The notes: a model not told the origin generated them from the letters alone. A stretch of 6,845 bases of DNA from CALARM01 sp964431735 (GCA_964431735.1 CAYSLJ010000253.1:1-6845); one strand, 5' to 3'. Shown: positions 1 through 6,270, numbered from the stretch's first letter. Made by a program: numbers and translations.

Positions 1-99
1 ATTACAGATTTATATGCATTAACTATAATTTTCAGTAAAGGTGAATTTACCTGTCATAAAAAAACACAATCAGGGAAGAAAAAGAAGCTTTCTTCGTAA

Positions 100-128
100 T
101 TGACAAAATATCTAAAAAAAGCTATTCT
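100..128 (+). promoter_or_regulatory. Sigma-70-like promoter of the selenoprotein gene
   Basis: A perfect -35 box TTGACA (100-105) is followed after exactly 17 bases by TATTCT (123-128), which matches four of six -10 consensus positions. Transcription would start near 135, leaving a leader of about 40 bases before the ATG at 175. No gene is visible in the 99 bases upstream, so the downstream gene is probably first in its transcript. Box sequence and spacing are seen directly; activity is inferred. Confidence 0.65.
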
Positions 129-174
129 TTTTTTATGTATAAGATTCTTCAATATGGAAAGGAGATGAACGATT

Positions 175-690
175 ATGACAGGAACAATAAAATTTTTACT
201 GATAGCATCCTTTTTATTTTATGTAATATGTGCCGGTTTTGTATCACCCTCTTATGCAGAAGATACGGGAGGCCCGAAAGTAGGCACAATGGCAAAAAAT
301 TTCACATTAAAAGATATGTCGGGCAAAACGGTGGAACTGAAAAGCTATAAAGGCAAGAAAGCAGTTCTTATTGTTTTCTGGAGCGTAGGCTGAGGAGCCT
401 GCATTCAGGAGGTTCCTGAATTGAATGAATTATATGACACCTACAAAGGCAAAAATTTTGAAATTCTTACAATTAACTCCGACGAATCCATAGACGATGT
501 GAAACAGGTCATAAAGGATGAAGGCATAAAATACAGAGTATTGCTCGACCCGGAGAATTCTACAGGAGATCCCTATAATATCATGTATATACCGTTAAAT
601 GTTCTTGTAGATATTAACGGGAAAGTTGTCTACTCAGAAGCAGGAGAGTTGCCGGATAAAACTCTTATAAATAAAACGTTAAAAAAATAG
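175..690 (+). CDS. Exported thioredoxin-fold (TlpA/ResA-like) selenoprotein, UGA at 391-393 read as Sec
   Basis: Probably a periplasmic or membrane-associated thiol-disulfide oxidoreductase of the TlpA/ResA/AhpC-TSA thioredoxin superfamily, 171 residues when UGA is read as selenocysteine. Start: ATG with AAAGGAG (158-164) ten bases upstream. Residues 6-20 are hydrophobic and S-Y-A (26-28) fits signal peptidase I cleavage. Mature domain: the family-typical beta-hairpin entry (F43-T-L-K, then G50-K-T-V-E-L), the strand AVLIVFWS (63-70), the redox site U73-G-A-C76 where relatives have C-x-x-C, the helix QEVPELNELY, the strand EILTINSDES, and a cis-proline loop Y138-I-P140. The UGA falls exactly on the nucleophilic N-terminal cysteine, the position most favoured for Sec in thioredoxin-fold selenoproteins. 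Reading frame and homology continue uninterrupted to TAG at 688-690. pgi in this window ends in UGA, arguing against a reassigned code. A nonsense mutation is the alternative, but it would have to hit this codon next to a suitable hairpin by chance. Its reduction partner is not in the window. Confidence 0.9.
394..421 (+). promoter_or_regulatory. Bacterial SECIS element (selenocysteine insertion stem-loop)
   Basis: Directly after the UGA at 391-393 there is a perfect 8-bp inverted repeat, ATTCAGGA (403-410) against TCCTGAAT (414-421), with a 3-base loop GGU (411-413). Bacterial SECIS elements are short stem-loops inside the coding region, bound by the elongation factor SelB. They have a G in the first loop positions, and the loop sits roughly 16-37 bases after the UGA. 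Here 17 bases separate UGA and loop and the loop begins G-G-U, so distance, stem length and loop fit. Downstream codons read I-Q-E-V-P-E-L, conserved thioredoxin helix sequence, so the stem is accommodated within protein constraints. Minimal loop size is unusual; breathing of the top A-U pair would give A-G-G-U-U. Confidence 0.85.
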
Positions 691-698
691 GAGAATGT

Positions 699-732
699 GA
701 GCAGTGATAGCCGATTCTTTAACTCACTGCTC
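699..732 (+). terminator. Hairpin after the selenoprotein gene (GAGCAGTGA type)
   Basis: GAGCAGTGA (699-707) pairs perfectly with TCACTGCTC (724-732) across a 16-base loop, beginning nine bases after the TAG stop. No clean uridine run follows, only scattered Ts, so as an intrinsic terminator it is imperfect. The same hairpin sequence follows the propeller gene at 6271-6307, so this is a repeated 3'-end element. The stem reads GTGAGCA then GTGA, one of the GTGA-core heptamers of this window. Confidence 0.5.
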
Positions 733-747
733 TTCGATTACTCTTTA

Positions 748-852
748 TTACTGAGGTGAGCATAAATAATAAATATCTGCTCTCGTGACGCGTAACGCGT
801 GACGCGTGATGGGAGGAAGACTGTTATTACATGCTTATGCTCAGGTCAGTAA
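748..852. repeat. Inverted repeat flanking the left heptamer array of region A
   Basis: Eighteen bases at 748-765 are the reverse complement of 835-852 at 16 of 18 positions, the two mismatches being adjacent in the centre. The enclosed 69 bases include the heptamer array at 785-812. The repeat includes another GTGAGCA heptamer (756-762). This pairing interleaves with, and is not nested in, the heptamer pairing 783-799/903-919. It is visible in the sequence but its function is unknown. Confidence 0.6.
785..812 (+). repeat. Heptamer array, 4 units of GTGACGC type
   Basis: Four contiguous 7-base units: GTGACGC, GTAACGC, GTGACGC and the degenerate GTGATGG. The first two units plus flanking bases (783-799) are a perfect 17-bp reverse complement of 903-919, which holds the opposite-orientation array, so the two arrays can form a long stem across 103 bases. 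The array's strong MluI-like ACGCGT content contrasts with its AT-rich surroundings. Confidence 0.85.
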
Positions 853-854
853 GT

Positions 855-965
855 ACTGTAAGAAAAATAACTCCGGCAAATTGTTAGAACGATTAGTATC
901 CTCGCGTTACGCGTCACGATATAAATTATAACTATGATGTAATTATTTTCAGACAGTTCCTAAGT
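855..965 (+). repeat. Long dispersed repeat, copy A (111 bp)
   Basis: This segment recurs in direct orientation at 6674-6798. The 49 bases before the internal heptamer array match at 44 of 49 positions, and the 48 bases after it (918-965 versus 6751-6798) match at 47 of 48. The copies differ in length by 14 bases, all of it in the array, which has two units here and four in copy B. Similarity stops at about 965. The end sequence, read in reverse as GGAACTGTCTGAAAA, resembles the terminal repeat of an insertion sequence or MITE, but no transposase or target duplication is seen. Confidence 0.85.
904..917 (-). repeat. Heptamer array, 2 units of GCGTYAC (inverted orientation)
   Basis: The units are GCGTTAC and GCGTCAC, reverse complements of the GTAACGC and GTGACGC units at 785-798. 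With its flanks (903-919) it forms a perfect 17-bp inverted repeat with 783-799. It sits inside long repeat copy A at the point where copy B has four units. Confidence 0.85.
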
Positions 966-1069
966 TATAAAATACACTATAAATAAGGGTTAATTTATTA
1001 TCTGGAAAACAAATTATATAAGGCAAATAATTTTTCTTGGTAGGAGTCTGTCAGGCAGAAGCTGATAAA
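961..1069. repeat. Blocks recurring inverted in region B
   Basis: Positions 961-985 are the reverse complement of 6429-6453 at 24 of 25 positions, and 1042-1069 of 6338-6365 at 24 of 28. The sequence between the two blocks is diverged and of different length (56 versus 63 bases, a difference of seven). The adjoining long repeat 855-965 is in direct orientation between the regions, so A and B are rearranged relative to each other. They are not simple duplicates. Confidence 0.75.
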
Positions 1070-1119
1070 TTATTACCCATCTCTGAAACCTGTCCTCCGC
1101 CGGAATTCCTCTTCACCTT

Positions 1120-2601
1120 TCACTGAATAATATATTCATCAAGCTTCTTGAGAGGATTACTATCTATTTCTTCAATTATCTCTTTTTTAAGTCCTTCCTT
1201 ACCGAGACATTTATACATATAATTCTTATAGCCTTCCACACCGGGCTGATGAAATGCATAAACATCAAGGAATTCCCCTTCATAGGTTGTGGCAATTTCA
1301 AAGAAATAAAGCAACTGTGCCCATGTATAGGGAGACACTTCCGGCATTATTATAGTCATATTAGGTTTTTCTGCTCTCATAAGAGCCCATTCCGTAGCCC
1401 TTACGGCAAGTGACATCAACGCGGAAAGTTTTCTTCCTGCAAGCAGTTCACCGCTCAGAACCGGAACTTCCATATCTGTGCCAAAATCCTGAACCTCTAC
1501 AAGAGTAAGAGTTTTATTGTTCTCTCCCCCTATATTATTCTGCTGTATGGAGTGAAGATCATTGGTGCCCCTGCACGGGACAGGTGTTCTTCCTCTGTTT
1601 ACCTTTACCTCCATATCATCTGTCCATACCTCCAGGCCATTATCTTTAATTATTTTCCTTTTGTATTCTTTGCCAAGGCTTTCGGCAAGAAGCTGTACAT
1701 ACCATTCGGCAGTAGATTTAAGGCCTTCAGAGAAAGGCATCATAATTGAAATGGATTTTCCTTTTTCAAGATATAGAACAGACTGTAAAGTAGCATAAAG
1801 GAGTGCCGGATTTTTAAGGACATCAGGACGAAAACAAATGTCTTTCATATCTCTTATGCCGGCAAATATGTCTTCTAAATTAACACCGATCAGAGCCAGA
1901 TGAAGAAGTCCTATATTAAACTCGGAATATCTTCCTCCCACTCCCGGAAATACGGAAAAATCAATAAAGCTTTCCCTGTCTTTTTCCTGCATGGAATTTA
2001 CAAGTTTTCTCAGTGACCCGGATGAAGGATCTGTAATGGCAATTATCTGTTTTCCGTAATTTTCTCCGCCGACATGATTTTTAAGCCAGTTTCTCGCAAT
2101 ATCAAAAGCGACTTTTGTTTCTGTCGTTTCACCCGACTTGGAGATAACTGTTATACATGTTTCCCGCGGATCAAGATTTTTAAGGAGAGAACCTATAGTA
2201 GTGGGATCAAGATTATTTCCTTCAAAATAAATCTTAGGTCTTCCTTTTCTTAAAGAATCAAATTCATTGTAATAGGGAGATGCAAGTGCATCCTGTGCCG
2301 CCTTGAGGCCCAGATAGGAACCGCCTATACCGAGGGATATGACATTTTTGAAATTTTTACATATATAATCTGCAGTTTTCATGATTTTTTCTACTACAGA
2401 AGGATCATGACATCCAAGTTCAATCCATTCAAGACCTATCTTTATTCTGTTTTCCCTGTTTTTTATTGTATCTTTAATTTTTTCCTGTGCTTTTTCAGCT
2501 ACAGGTGTCCATCTTTTAAGATCTTCTTTCGTTATTCCATGTTTTGTTCCTATTGAGGAAGAAAACATATTATTGAAATCAAAAGAAATTGATTTTTTCA
2601 T
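1120..2601 (-). CDS. pgi: Glucose-6-phosphate isomerase
   Basis: Cytoplasmic enzyme interconverting glucose 6-phosphate and fructose 6-phosphate in glycolysis and gluconeogenesis; 493 residues, normal for the family. I chose the ATG at 2599-2601 (M-K-K-S-I-S). The purine-rich AAGGGGTG lies about nine bases before it, whereas the in-frame GTG at 2611-2613 lies inside that site. In 493-residue numbering: sugar-phosphate binding loop GIGGSYLG (91-98), SKSGETTET phosphate loop (154-162), family signature GVGGRYS with the catalytic-site arginine (R224), the catalytic glutamate in AESLGKE (E307), RGTNDLHSIQQ with the ring-opening histidine (H350), and C-terminal signature FHQPGVEGYK with the conserved lysine (K459). 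All active-site landmarks are present, so it should be functional. It is transcribed alone, convergent with the selenoprotein gene and divergent from the DUF4259 gene. The stop is UGA, which shows UGA also terminates in this genome. Confidence 0.97.
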   Translation of the reverse strand: MKKSISFDFNNMFSSSIGTKHGITKEDLKRWTPVAEKAQEKIKDTIKNRENRIKIGLEWIELGCHDPSVVEKIMKTADYICKNFKNVISLGIGGSYLGLKAAQDALASPYYNEFDSLRKGRPKIYFEGNNLDPTTIGSLLKNLDPRETCITVISKSGETTETKVAFDIARNWLKNHVGGENYGKQIIAITDPSSGSLRKLVNSMQEKDRESFIDFSVFPGVGGRYSEFNIGLLHLALIGVNLEDIFAGIRDMKDICFRPDVLKNPALLYATLQSVLYLEKGKSISIMMPFSEGLKSTAEWYVQLLAESLGKEYKRKIIKDNGLEVWTDDMEVKVNRGRTPVPCRGTNDLHSIQQNNIGGENNKTLTLVEVQDFGTDMEVPVLSGELLAGRKLSALMSLAVRATEWALMRAEKPNMTIIMPEVSPYTWAQLLYFFEIATTYEGEFLDVYAFHQPGVEGYKNYMYKCLGKEGLKKEIIEEIDSNPLKKLDEYIIQ

Positions 2602-2705
2602 TGTACTGCCCACCCCTTCTTTGTGAAATATGAGTTAATAAAAAAGATTCTTATACAAAAGTCCTGATTTTCCTGCAAAACCACTCCTGTAATATTGACT
2701 GCGAA

Positions 2706-2734
2706 ATTATATTATGCAGGATATATCACTTCAA
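2706..2734 (-). promoter_or_regulatory. Promoter of pgi
   Basis: On the minus strand TTGAAG (2729-2734) is followed after exactly 17 bases by a perfect TATAAT (2706-2711). Transcription would begin near 2699, giving a leader of roughly 98 bases before the ATG at 2601. The leader shows no hairpin I would call a riboswitch or attenuator. Confidence 0.65.
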
Positions 2735-2735
2735 G

Positions 2736-2759
2736 AAAGAATTCTTTATTTTAAAATAA
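2736..2759. promoter_or_regulatory. Overlapping palindromes in the pgi/DUF4259 divergent region
   Basis: Two perfect palindromes overlap: AAAGAATTCTTT (2736-2747) and TTATTTTAAAATAA (2746-2759). They lie just upstream of the pgi -35 box. A possible plus-strand -10 (TAAAAT, 2752-2757, with weak -35 TTCAAG at 2730-2735) for the DUF4259 gene falls within the second. An operator is possible, but in AT-rich DNA such palindromes also arise by chance, and the plus-strand promoter is weak by consensus. Confidence 0.3.
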
Positions 2760-2824
2760 TTTTTAATTGCAAATTAACCGACGGAAAATTCCAGTGACGG
2801 ATAAAACTATAGGAGGATGGCAAC

Positions 2825-3223
2825 ATGGGTACATGGGGAGTAAAAACTTTTGAAAATGACGGAGCATCTGATTGGCTCTGGGAGCTTGAAGAAAATGATG
2901 ATAATTCCGCACTTGTGGCTGCATTAAATCCGGAAGATACGAACTACATTGAAGCAACAGACGGAGAAATTATTCTTGCAGCAGCAGAAATTATACAGGC
3001 AATAAAAAACAAAGCCGGTGCCGGTCTACCTGAAAACGCTCTGAACTGGATTAAAACACACAATACTTTAGACGTTTCATCTCTGGCTAAAAAAGCAATC
3101 ACCATGCTCGATCGTGTTCTCTCTGAAAATTCCGAGTTGCGCGAGTTATGGGAGGAAAATGAAGATGAATATCCGAAGTGGTATGCACATATTACGGAAC
3201 TGCGCAGCAAACTCAATAGCTAA
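2825..3223 (+). CDS. DUF4259 domain-containing protein
   Basis: A small acidic, soluble protein of 132 residues with no signal peptide or membrane segment. It fits the DUF4259 family, whose members begin MGTWG and continue with F-x-N-D-x-A-x-D-W-x-x-E-L. Here the match is M1-G-T-W-G, then F9-E-N-D-G-A-S-D-W17-L-W-E-L. The central helix with A-A-A-E-I-I (52-57) and the late A-x-x-M-L-D-R-V and S-E-L-R-E-L-W-E-E (103-111) also agree with the family layout as I recall it. The start is secure: AGGAGG (2811-2816) lies eight bases before the ATG. The biochemical role of the family is not known to me. It is followed after 17 bases by the 393-residue gene, so the two are probably co-transcribed. Confidence 0.85.
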   Translation: MGTWGVKTFENDGASDWLWELEENDDNSALVAALNPEDTNYIEATDGEIILAAAEIIQAIKNKAGAGLPENALNWIKTHNTLDVSSLAKKAITMLDRVLSENSELRELWEENEDEYPKWYAHITELRSKLNS

Positions 3224-3240
3224 AATAAGATAGAAATAAT

Positions 3241-4422
3241 ATGGAAGAACCGTATGAACTGGTATTAAAAACCTATCAGTTAAAAGAGATTTTTCTGTCT
3301 GCACGTATTTCTCTGACAGTTCATGACTGCGAAAAACTCTTAAAAGCAGGCTTTTGCCAGTCTATAAGCAGATTAACGAGAAAACATTTAAATATTTTGA
3401 CTGAAAATAAGCAGATTAATCTTATACTCCTTGGACTTACACATAAATGTTTACTGTCGGATCCGTTCCGGAGAAGATTTCCACTGATAGAAAAAATCAC
3501 CTTTAATGATTTACTTTCTATTGCCGGTACCGCTCTTTATATAATCGAATATATTGCATCAATCCTTTGTATTTCGGAAAAAATAGATAATATAAATCAC
3601 CGGTACAGGGAACAAATAAAAAAAGAACTTTCAGATTTAACCGTTCCTGGCTCTGCAGAGTCACTTATGATTATAGAGATTTTCCTGAATGAAGAATTAC
3701 GGAAAGAACTAATTTTTTTGTCCGGGAGAACTTCCATAAAAGAGCCTCTGTATTCACGGGCCTACCATTTATTAAAGCTCATAGACACTAAAATAGCTTA
3801 TGTGCCGGAAGGTTTAAAGCCTGTAGATAATGTTATAGACAAATTTATAAAAGCTCCTGATGAACCGGATATATTATTGCACGACTTGAGACATCTTGAA
3901 CTCAACGTTATTAAATCTTTACAGCATATGCTTGTTCCATTACTGGATATACTTGAAGCAGACAACCTGAAAGAACATGACAGGGTGACCATGTTTTTAT
4001 TTAACTCTTTTTATATGGCTCTTCACTTACTCTTTATATCTCTGGAAGAAATAGAAATATTTTTTCACAACGGACATTTATATGACCTTATTACAGCCAT
4101 TCAGCTTTTATCCATGTCTACTTCATCTCTGATTCTTATGATTGACAGACGACCCCTTGTATTTCAGGATGAAACCGGAAGAACGGAAAAATTTATTAAT
4201 TATTTTACCGGTAAATGTGATAAAAAAGATGTTATTCAATTAATCGAAGAGGAAATGAATAATCTTTATATAAAAGAGGAATTAGAAGGGCATATGATAT
4301 ATGAATATGTTATAAGAGATTATAAAAAATCCATTGAATTACTCGATGAAGAAACACTGAGAAGCCTTTCTATTTTTTTAAAAGGACAGAACAGATTGCT
4401 GACTGCAGTAAAAAGTGTGTAA
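3241..4422 (+). CDS. Hypothetical alpha-helical protein, 393 residues
   Basis: I do not recognise this protein. It is rich in Leu, Ile, Glu and Lys and reads as mostly helical, with no signal peptide, nucleotide-binding motif or metal site that I can identify. The most hydrophobic stretches are about residues 91-111 (L-L-S-I-A-G...I-L-C-I), 251-275 (M-F-L-F-N-S...E-I-F-F) and 284-301. All contain scattered charged or polar residues, so buried helices of a soluble bundle are more likely than membrane spans. The start at 3241 has no clear Shine-Dalgarno sequence (only A-rich sequence with GATAG nearby). With the 17-base gap from the DUF4259 stop, this suggests translational coupling within an operon. 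Base composition resembles its neighbours. The gene is surely coding: it is long, open and ends just before the next promoter. Confidence 0.8.
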   Translation: MEEPYELVLKTYQLKEIFLSARISLTVHDCEKLLKAGFCQSISRLTRKHLNILTENKQINLILLGLTHKCLLSDPFRRRFPLIEKITFNDLLSIAGTALYIIEYIASILCISEKIDNINHRYREQIKKELSDLTVPGSAESLMIIEIFLNEELRKELIFLSGRTSIKEPLYSRAYHLLKLIDTKIAYVPEGLKPVDNVIDKFIKAPDEPDILLHDLRHLELNVIKSLQHMLVPLLDILEADNLKEHDRVTMFLFNSFYMALHLLFISLEEIEIFFHNGHLYDLITAIQLLSMSTSSLILMIDRRPLVFQDETGRTEKFINYFTGKCDKKDVIQLIEEEMNNLYIKEELEGHMIYEYVIRDYKKSIELLDEETLRSLSIFLKGQNRLLTAVKSV

Positions 4423-4432
4423 TGTCCTATTC

Positions 4433-4460
4433 TTTTCACTTTTCACTTTTCACTTTTCAC
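4433..4460. repeat. Heptamer array, 4 perfect units of TTTTCAC
   Basis: Four identical 7-base units lie head to tail (4433-4439, 4440-4446, 4447-4453, 4454-4460), ten bases after the stop of the 393-residue gene. Read on the other strand the unit is GTGAAAA, sharing the GTGA core of the GTGACGC arrays. The -35 box of the next gene's promoter lies inside the third unit. Confidence 0.95.
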
Positions 4461-4475
4461 TCCTTATGATATAAT
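4447..4475 (+). promoter_or_regulatory. Promoter of the beta-propeller gene, -35 inside a heptamer array
   Basis: A perfect TATAAT (4470-4475) is preceded by TG at the extended -10 position (4467-4468). Seventeen bases upstream is TTTTCA (4447-4452), four of six matches to TTGACA, formed by the third TTTTCAC unit. The start would be near 4482, about 27 bases before the start codon. The extended -10 makes this convincing despite the modest -35. Confidence 0.7.
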
Positions 4476-4508
4476 ATTAAAAATTTAAAGCAAAGGAGTA
4501 GTTATAAA

Positions 4509-6263
4509 GTGCCTGACTTTTCGAATAATTTAATAAACAAACTAATTGTCTTTGTTCTCATTGCCAGTATTTTTTCTTCAACCGTCTCTCCTGCTTTTGC
4601 AAGAGAAAAACTCTGGAGTAAGAAATTTCCTTCAAATATAGACTGGGAAATTCTCACCTCACTCGGAGTAATAATAGCAAGTACAGATAAACACCTTATA
4701 GCAATAGACGGGAAAACAGGCAATATATTATGGTCCAAGAAAGATATCGATTTGAAACGAGAATTTGTCTGGCCCGTAGAAGGAACGGATATAGTCCTTG
4801 TAAGTGATCCTGATAAAAAATTCGGCGGTATAGTCAGGGATGCAAACCTCTATGCCCTTGAAGTTCTGACAGGTAATGTAGTATGGGCCACATCTGACAT
4901 TACGGGAAGACCTCTGGAAGTTGTTCCTCTTCTCGATCAGCTTTCCTTTTTATATATAACGGATCAGAAATATATTGAAGAAGAAACCCTTTCTAAATCA
5001 CCTATGATAATTCCTCATATGTATAATATAGATGTTAACACAGGAGAGATACAGTGGCACAGGGATTTTGACAGAGATGTTCTGGGAACAAAAGTGGAAG
5101 ATACATGGCTCGGTTATAAAATATACAATCTGAGCGGATATCACAGGCCTGTTCTTCTCGGAGACGAGCTTTATTTCTTTTACGGAGGTATAACCAGATG
5201 GGATTATATTACAGGCAATACTGCCTGGAAAACTACCTATCCGGCAGGAGACGCGGATCTTATAAAAACAGATGCCGATCCTATATTTACAGACAATGTA
5301 ATATATACATCCGGTCAGGGACAGGTAAAAGCGATAGACAGGCTCACCGGAGAAATGATGTGGGACAGTGACAATCTGGGACTGGTACCGCTATTACTGG
5401 TAGATAATGGCATTATATGGGCTCAGAGGGGAGGATTTTTCTTTAATCCTAATAAAAACGAATGGGTTCCCAGAGGGCCCTTCGGAGTATCTGCCATAGA
5501 TGCAGCCAACGGAAAACTTATATGGGATTACCGCCTCGGTAAAGACAGTCTTGCCAATATGGTATTATTTGAAGACAGGGTGATAATTGCAGATAAGAAA
5601 AACATAATAGCTCTTGATAAATTTAACGGGACACTGCTTTACAGCAAAGAACTCGACATAGAAGGGCCTATGTTCGGCTTAAAAAATTCGGAAGGAAATG
5701 TAGTTTTCTGGTCTCCCAGGAGAGCAGTCGCTTTTACGCCCGATAAAGGGATAAAACTCTGGGAAAGCGGTGTTAAAGAACCGTCTGAAGTCCTGTCAAA
5801 TATCAATTTCAGACTGAGTGCAGGCATTTTCATTACAGTTATTACGGGAGGCACAGGCCTTTTAATCTTCAGCAGTTATATATTAATACATGATGTAATT
5901 CCCGGTGAGAGTGCCGCAGCAACAAGGGTAAAGGCACAGGTTAAATCAGAACAGTATTACTGGGAAAAAATAAAGGATTATCGTAACAGTCCAGGTCTTC
6001 GTGAAGCGGAAACAATAAGAAATTACAGACTTACCCTTGTAGAAAGCAGAAAAAAACTGGATCCCCATATATTTCTGGAAGGTCAGATTGAAGACAGAAA
6101 AGACTTTACAGGACTGGCAGGCATAAATACAAAGAATGGCAATATAGATAAAGGCGTCTATCTCGGTGATGTAGGGGAGAGATATCTTATAGATTATGTG
6201 GAAGAAACTCTTTATCACTTCGATGGTGATGTAGTAAGTGCTTTCAATCTTATACCCGAATAG
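4509..6263 (+). CDS. Exported PQQ-type beta-propeller repeat protein with internal hydrophobic segment
   Basis: A 584-residue protein with a GTG start; AAGGAG (4493-4498) lies ten bases upstream. Residues 11-28 form a signal-peptide core with A-F-A (29-31) as likely cleavage site. I count eight PQQ-like blade motifs (A-x-D-x-x-T-G-x-x-x-W type), at about 63-75, 114-126, 171-183, 230-240, 273-285, 327-339, 366-378 and 406-418, enough for an eight-bladed propeller. Such folds occur in quinoprotein dehydrogenases and in scaffolds such as BamB; no catalytic PQQ ligands or haem motif are visible, so a binding or scaffold role is more likely than an enzyme. A hydrophobic glycine-containing segment (438-461) follows, then a charged, helix-like stretch (470-520). 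The tail (about 535-582) resembles one more blade (I-N-T-K-N-G-N-I-D, G-V-Y-L-G-D, V-V-S-A-F-N-L). Whether 438-461 spans the membrane is unclear. It has its own promoter, and a hairpin follows the TAG stop. Confidence 0.88.
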   Translation: MPDFSNNLINKLIVFVLIASIFSSTVSPAFAREKLWSKKFPSNIDWEILTSLGVIIASTDKHLIAIDGKTGNILWSKKDIDLKREFVWPVEGTDIVLVSDPDKKFGGIVRDANLYALEVLTGNVVWATSDITGRPLEVVPLLDQLSFLYITDQKYIEEETLSKSPMIIPHMYNIDVNTGEIQWHRDFDRDVLGTKVEDTWLGYKIYNLSGYHRPVLLGDELYFFYGGITRWDYITGNTAWKTTYPAGDADLIKTDADPIFTDNVIYTSGQGQVKAIDRLTGEMMWDSDNLGLVPLLLVDNGIIWAQRGGFFFNPNKNEWVPRGPFGVSAIDAANGKLIWDYRLGKDSLANMVLFEDRVIIADKKNIIALDKFNGTLLYSKELDIEGPMFGLKNSEGNVVFWSPRRAVAFTPDKGIKLWESGVKEPSEVLSNINFRLSAGIFITVITGGTGLLIFSSYILIHDVIPGESAAATRVKAQVKSEQYYWEKIKDYRNSPGLREAETIRNYRLTLVESRKKLDPHIFLEGQIEDRKDFTGLAGINTKNGNIDKGVYLGDVGERYLIDYVEETLYHFDGDVVSAFNLIPE

Positions 6264-6270
6264 TAAACAG

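Larger units (their letters stand above)
691..1119. other. Non-coding repeat region A between the convergent selenoprotein gene and pgi
   Basis: These 429 bases hold no convincing open reading frame. From left to right: a terminator-like hairpin (699-732), an imperfect inverted repeat (748-765/835-852), a heptamer array (785-812), the long dispersed repeat (855-965) containing a second heptamer array (904-917), and two short blocks (961-985 and 1042-1069) that recur inverted in region B. The selenoprotein gene and pgi converge here, so 3' ends and terminators are expected. No transposase or RNA-gene signature is visible. Confidence 0.7.

Noticed and set aside
135..350. A 71-residue reading frame starting upstream of the selenoprotein gene.
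   Set aside because: It overlaps the real gene in another frame, is cysteine- and basic-rich without a family resemblance, and has no ribosome binding site at 135.
391..393. UGA as a plain nonsense mutation or as a glycine or tryptophan codon in an altered genetic code.
   Set aside because: The UGA lies exactly at the catalytic cysteine position and is followed by a perfect hairpin at SECIS distance. The full-length pgi product ends in UGA and no other gene has an internal UGA, so neither decay nor a reassigned code explains it well.
421..690. An independent 89-residue gene starting at TTG.
   Set aside because: It would lack half of the thioredoxin fold and its redox site, and it continues the upstream frame and homology. 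The AGGAGG before it is recorded as a finding, not as a separate gene.
855..965. An insertion sequence.
   Set aside because: The end resembles some insertion-sequence termini, but there is no transposase, no matching opposite terminus nearby and no target duplication in either copy.
691..1119. A tRNA, riboswitch or small structured RNA gene in region A.
   Set aside because: No cloverleaf, T-loop or known riboswitch core is visible; the structure present is explained by repeats.
2611..2613. GTG start for pgi, four residues longer.
   Set aside because: The GTG lies inside the purine-rich ribosome binding site that is well spaced for the ATG at 2599-2601.
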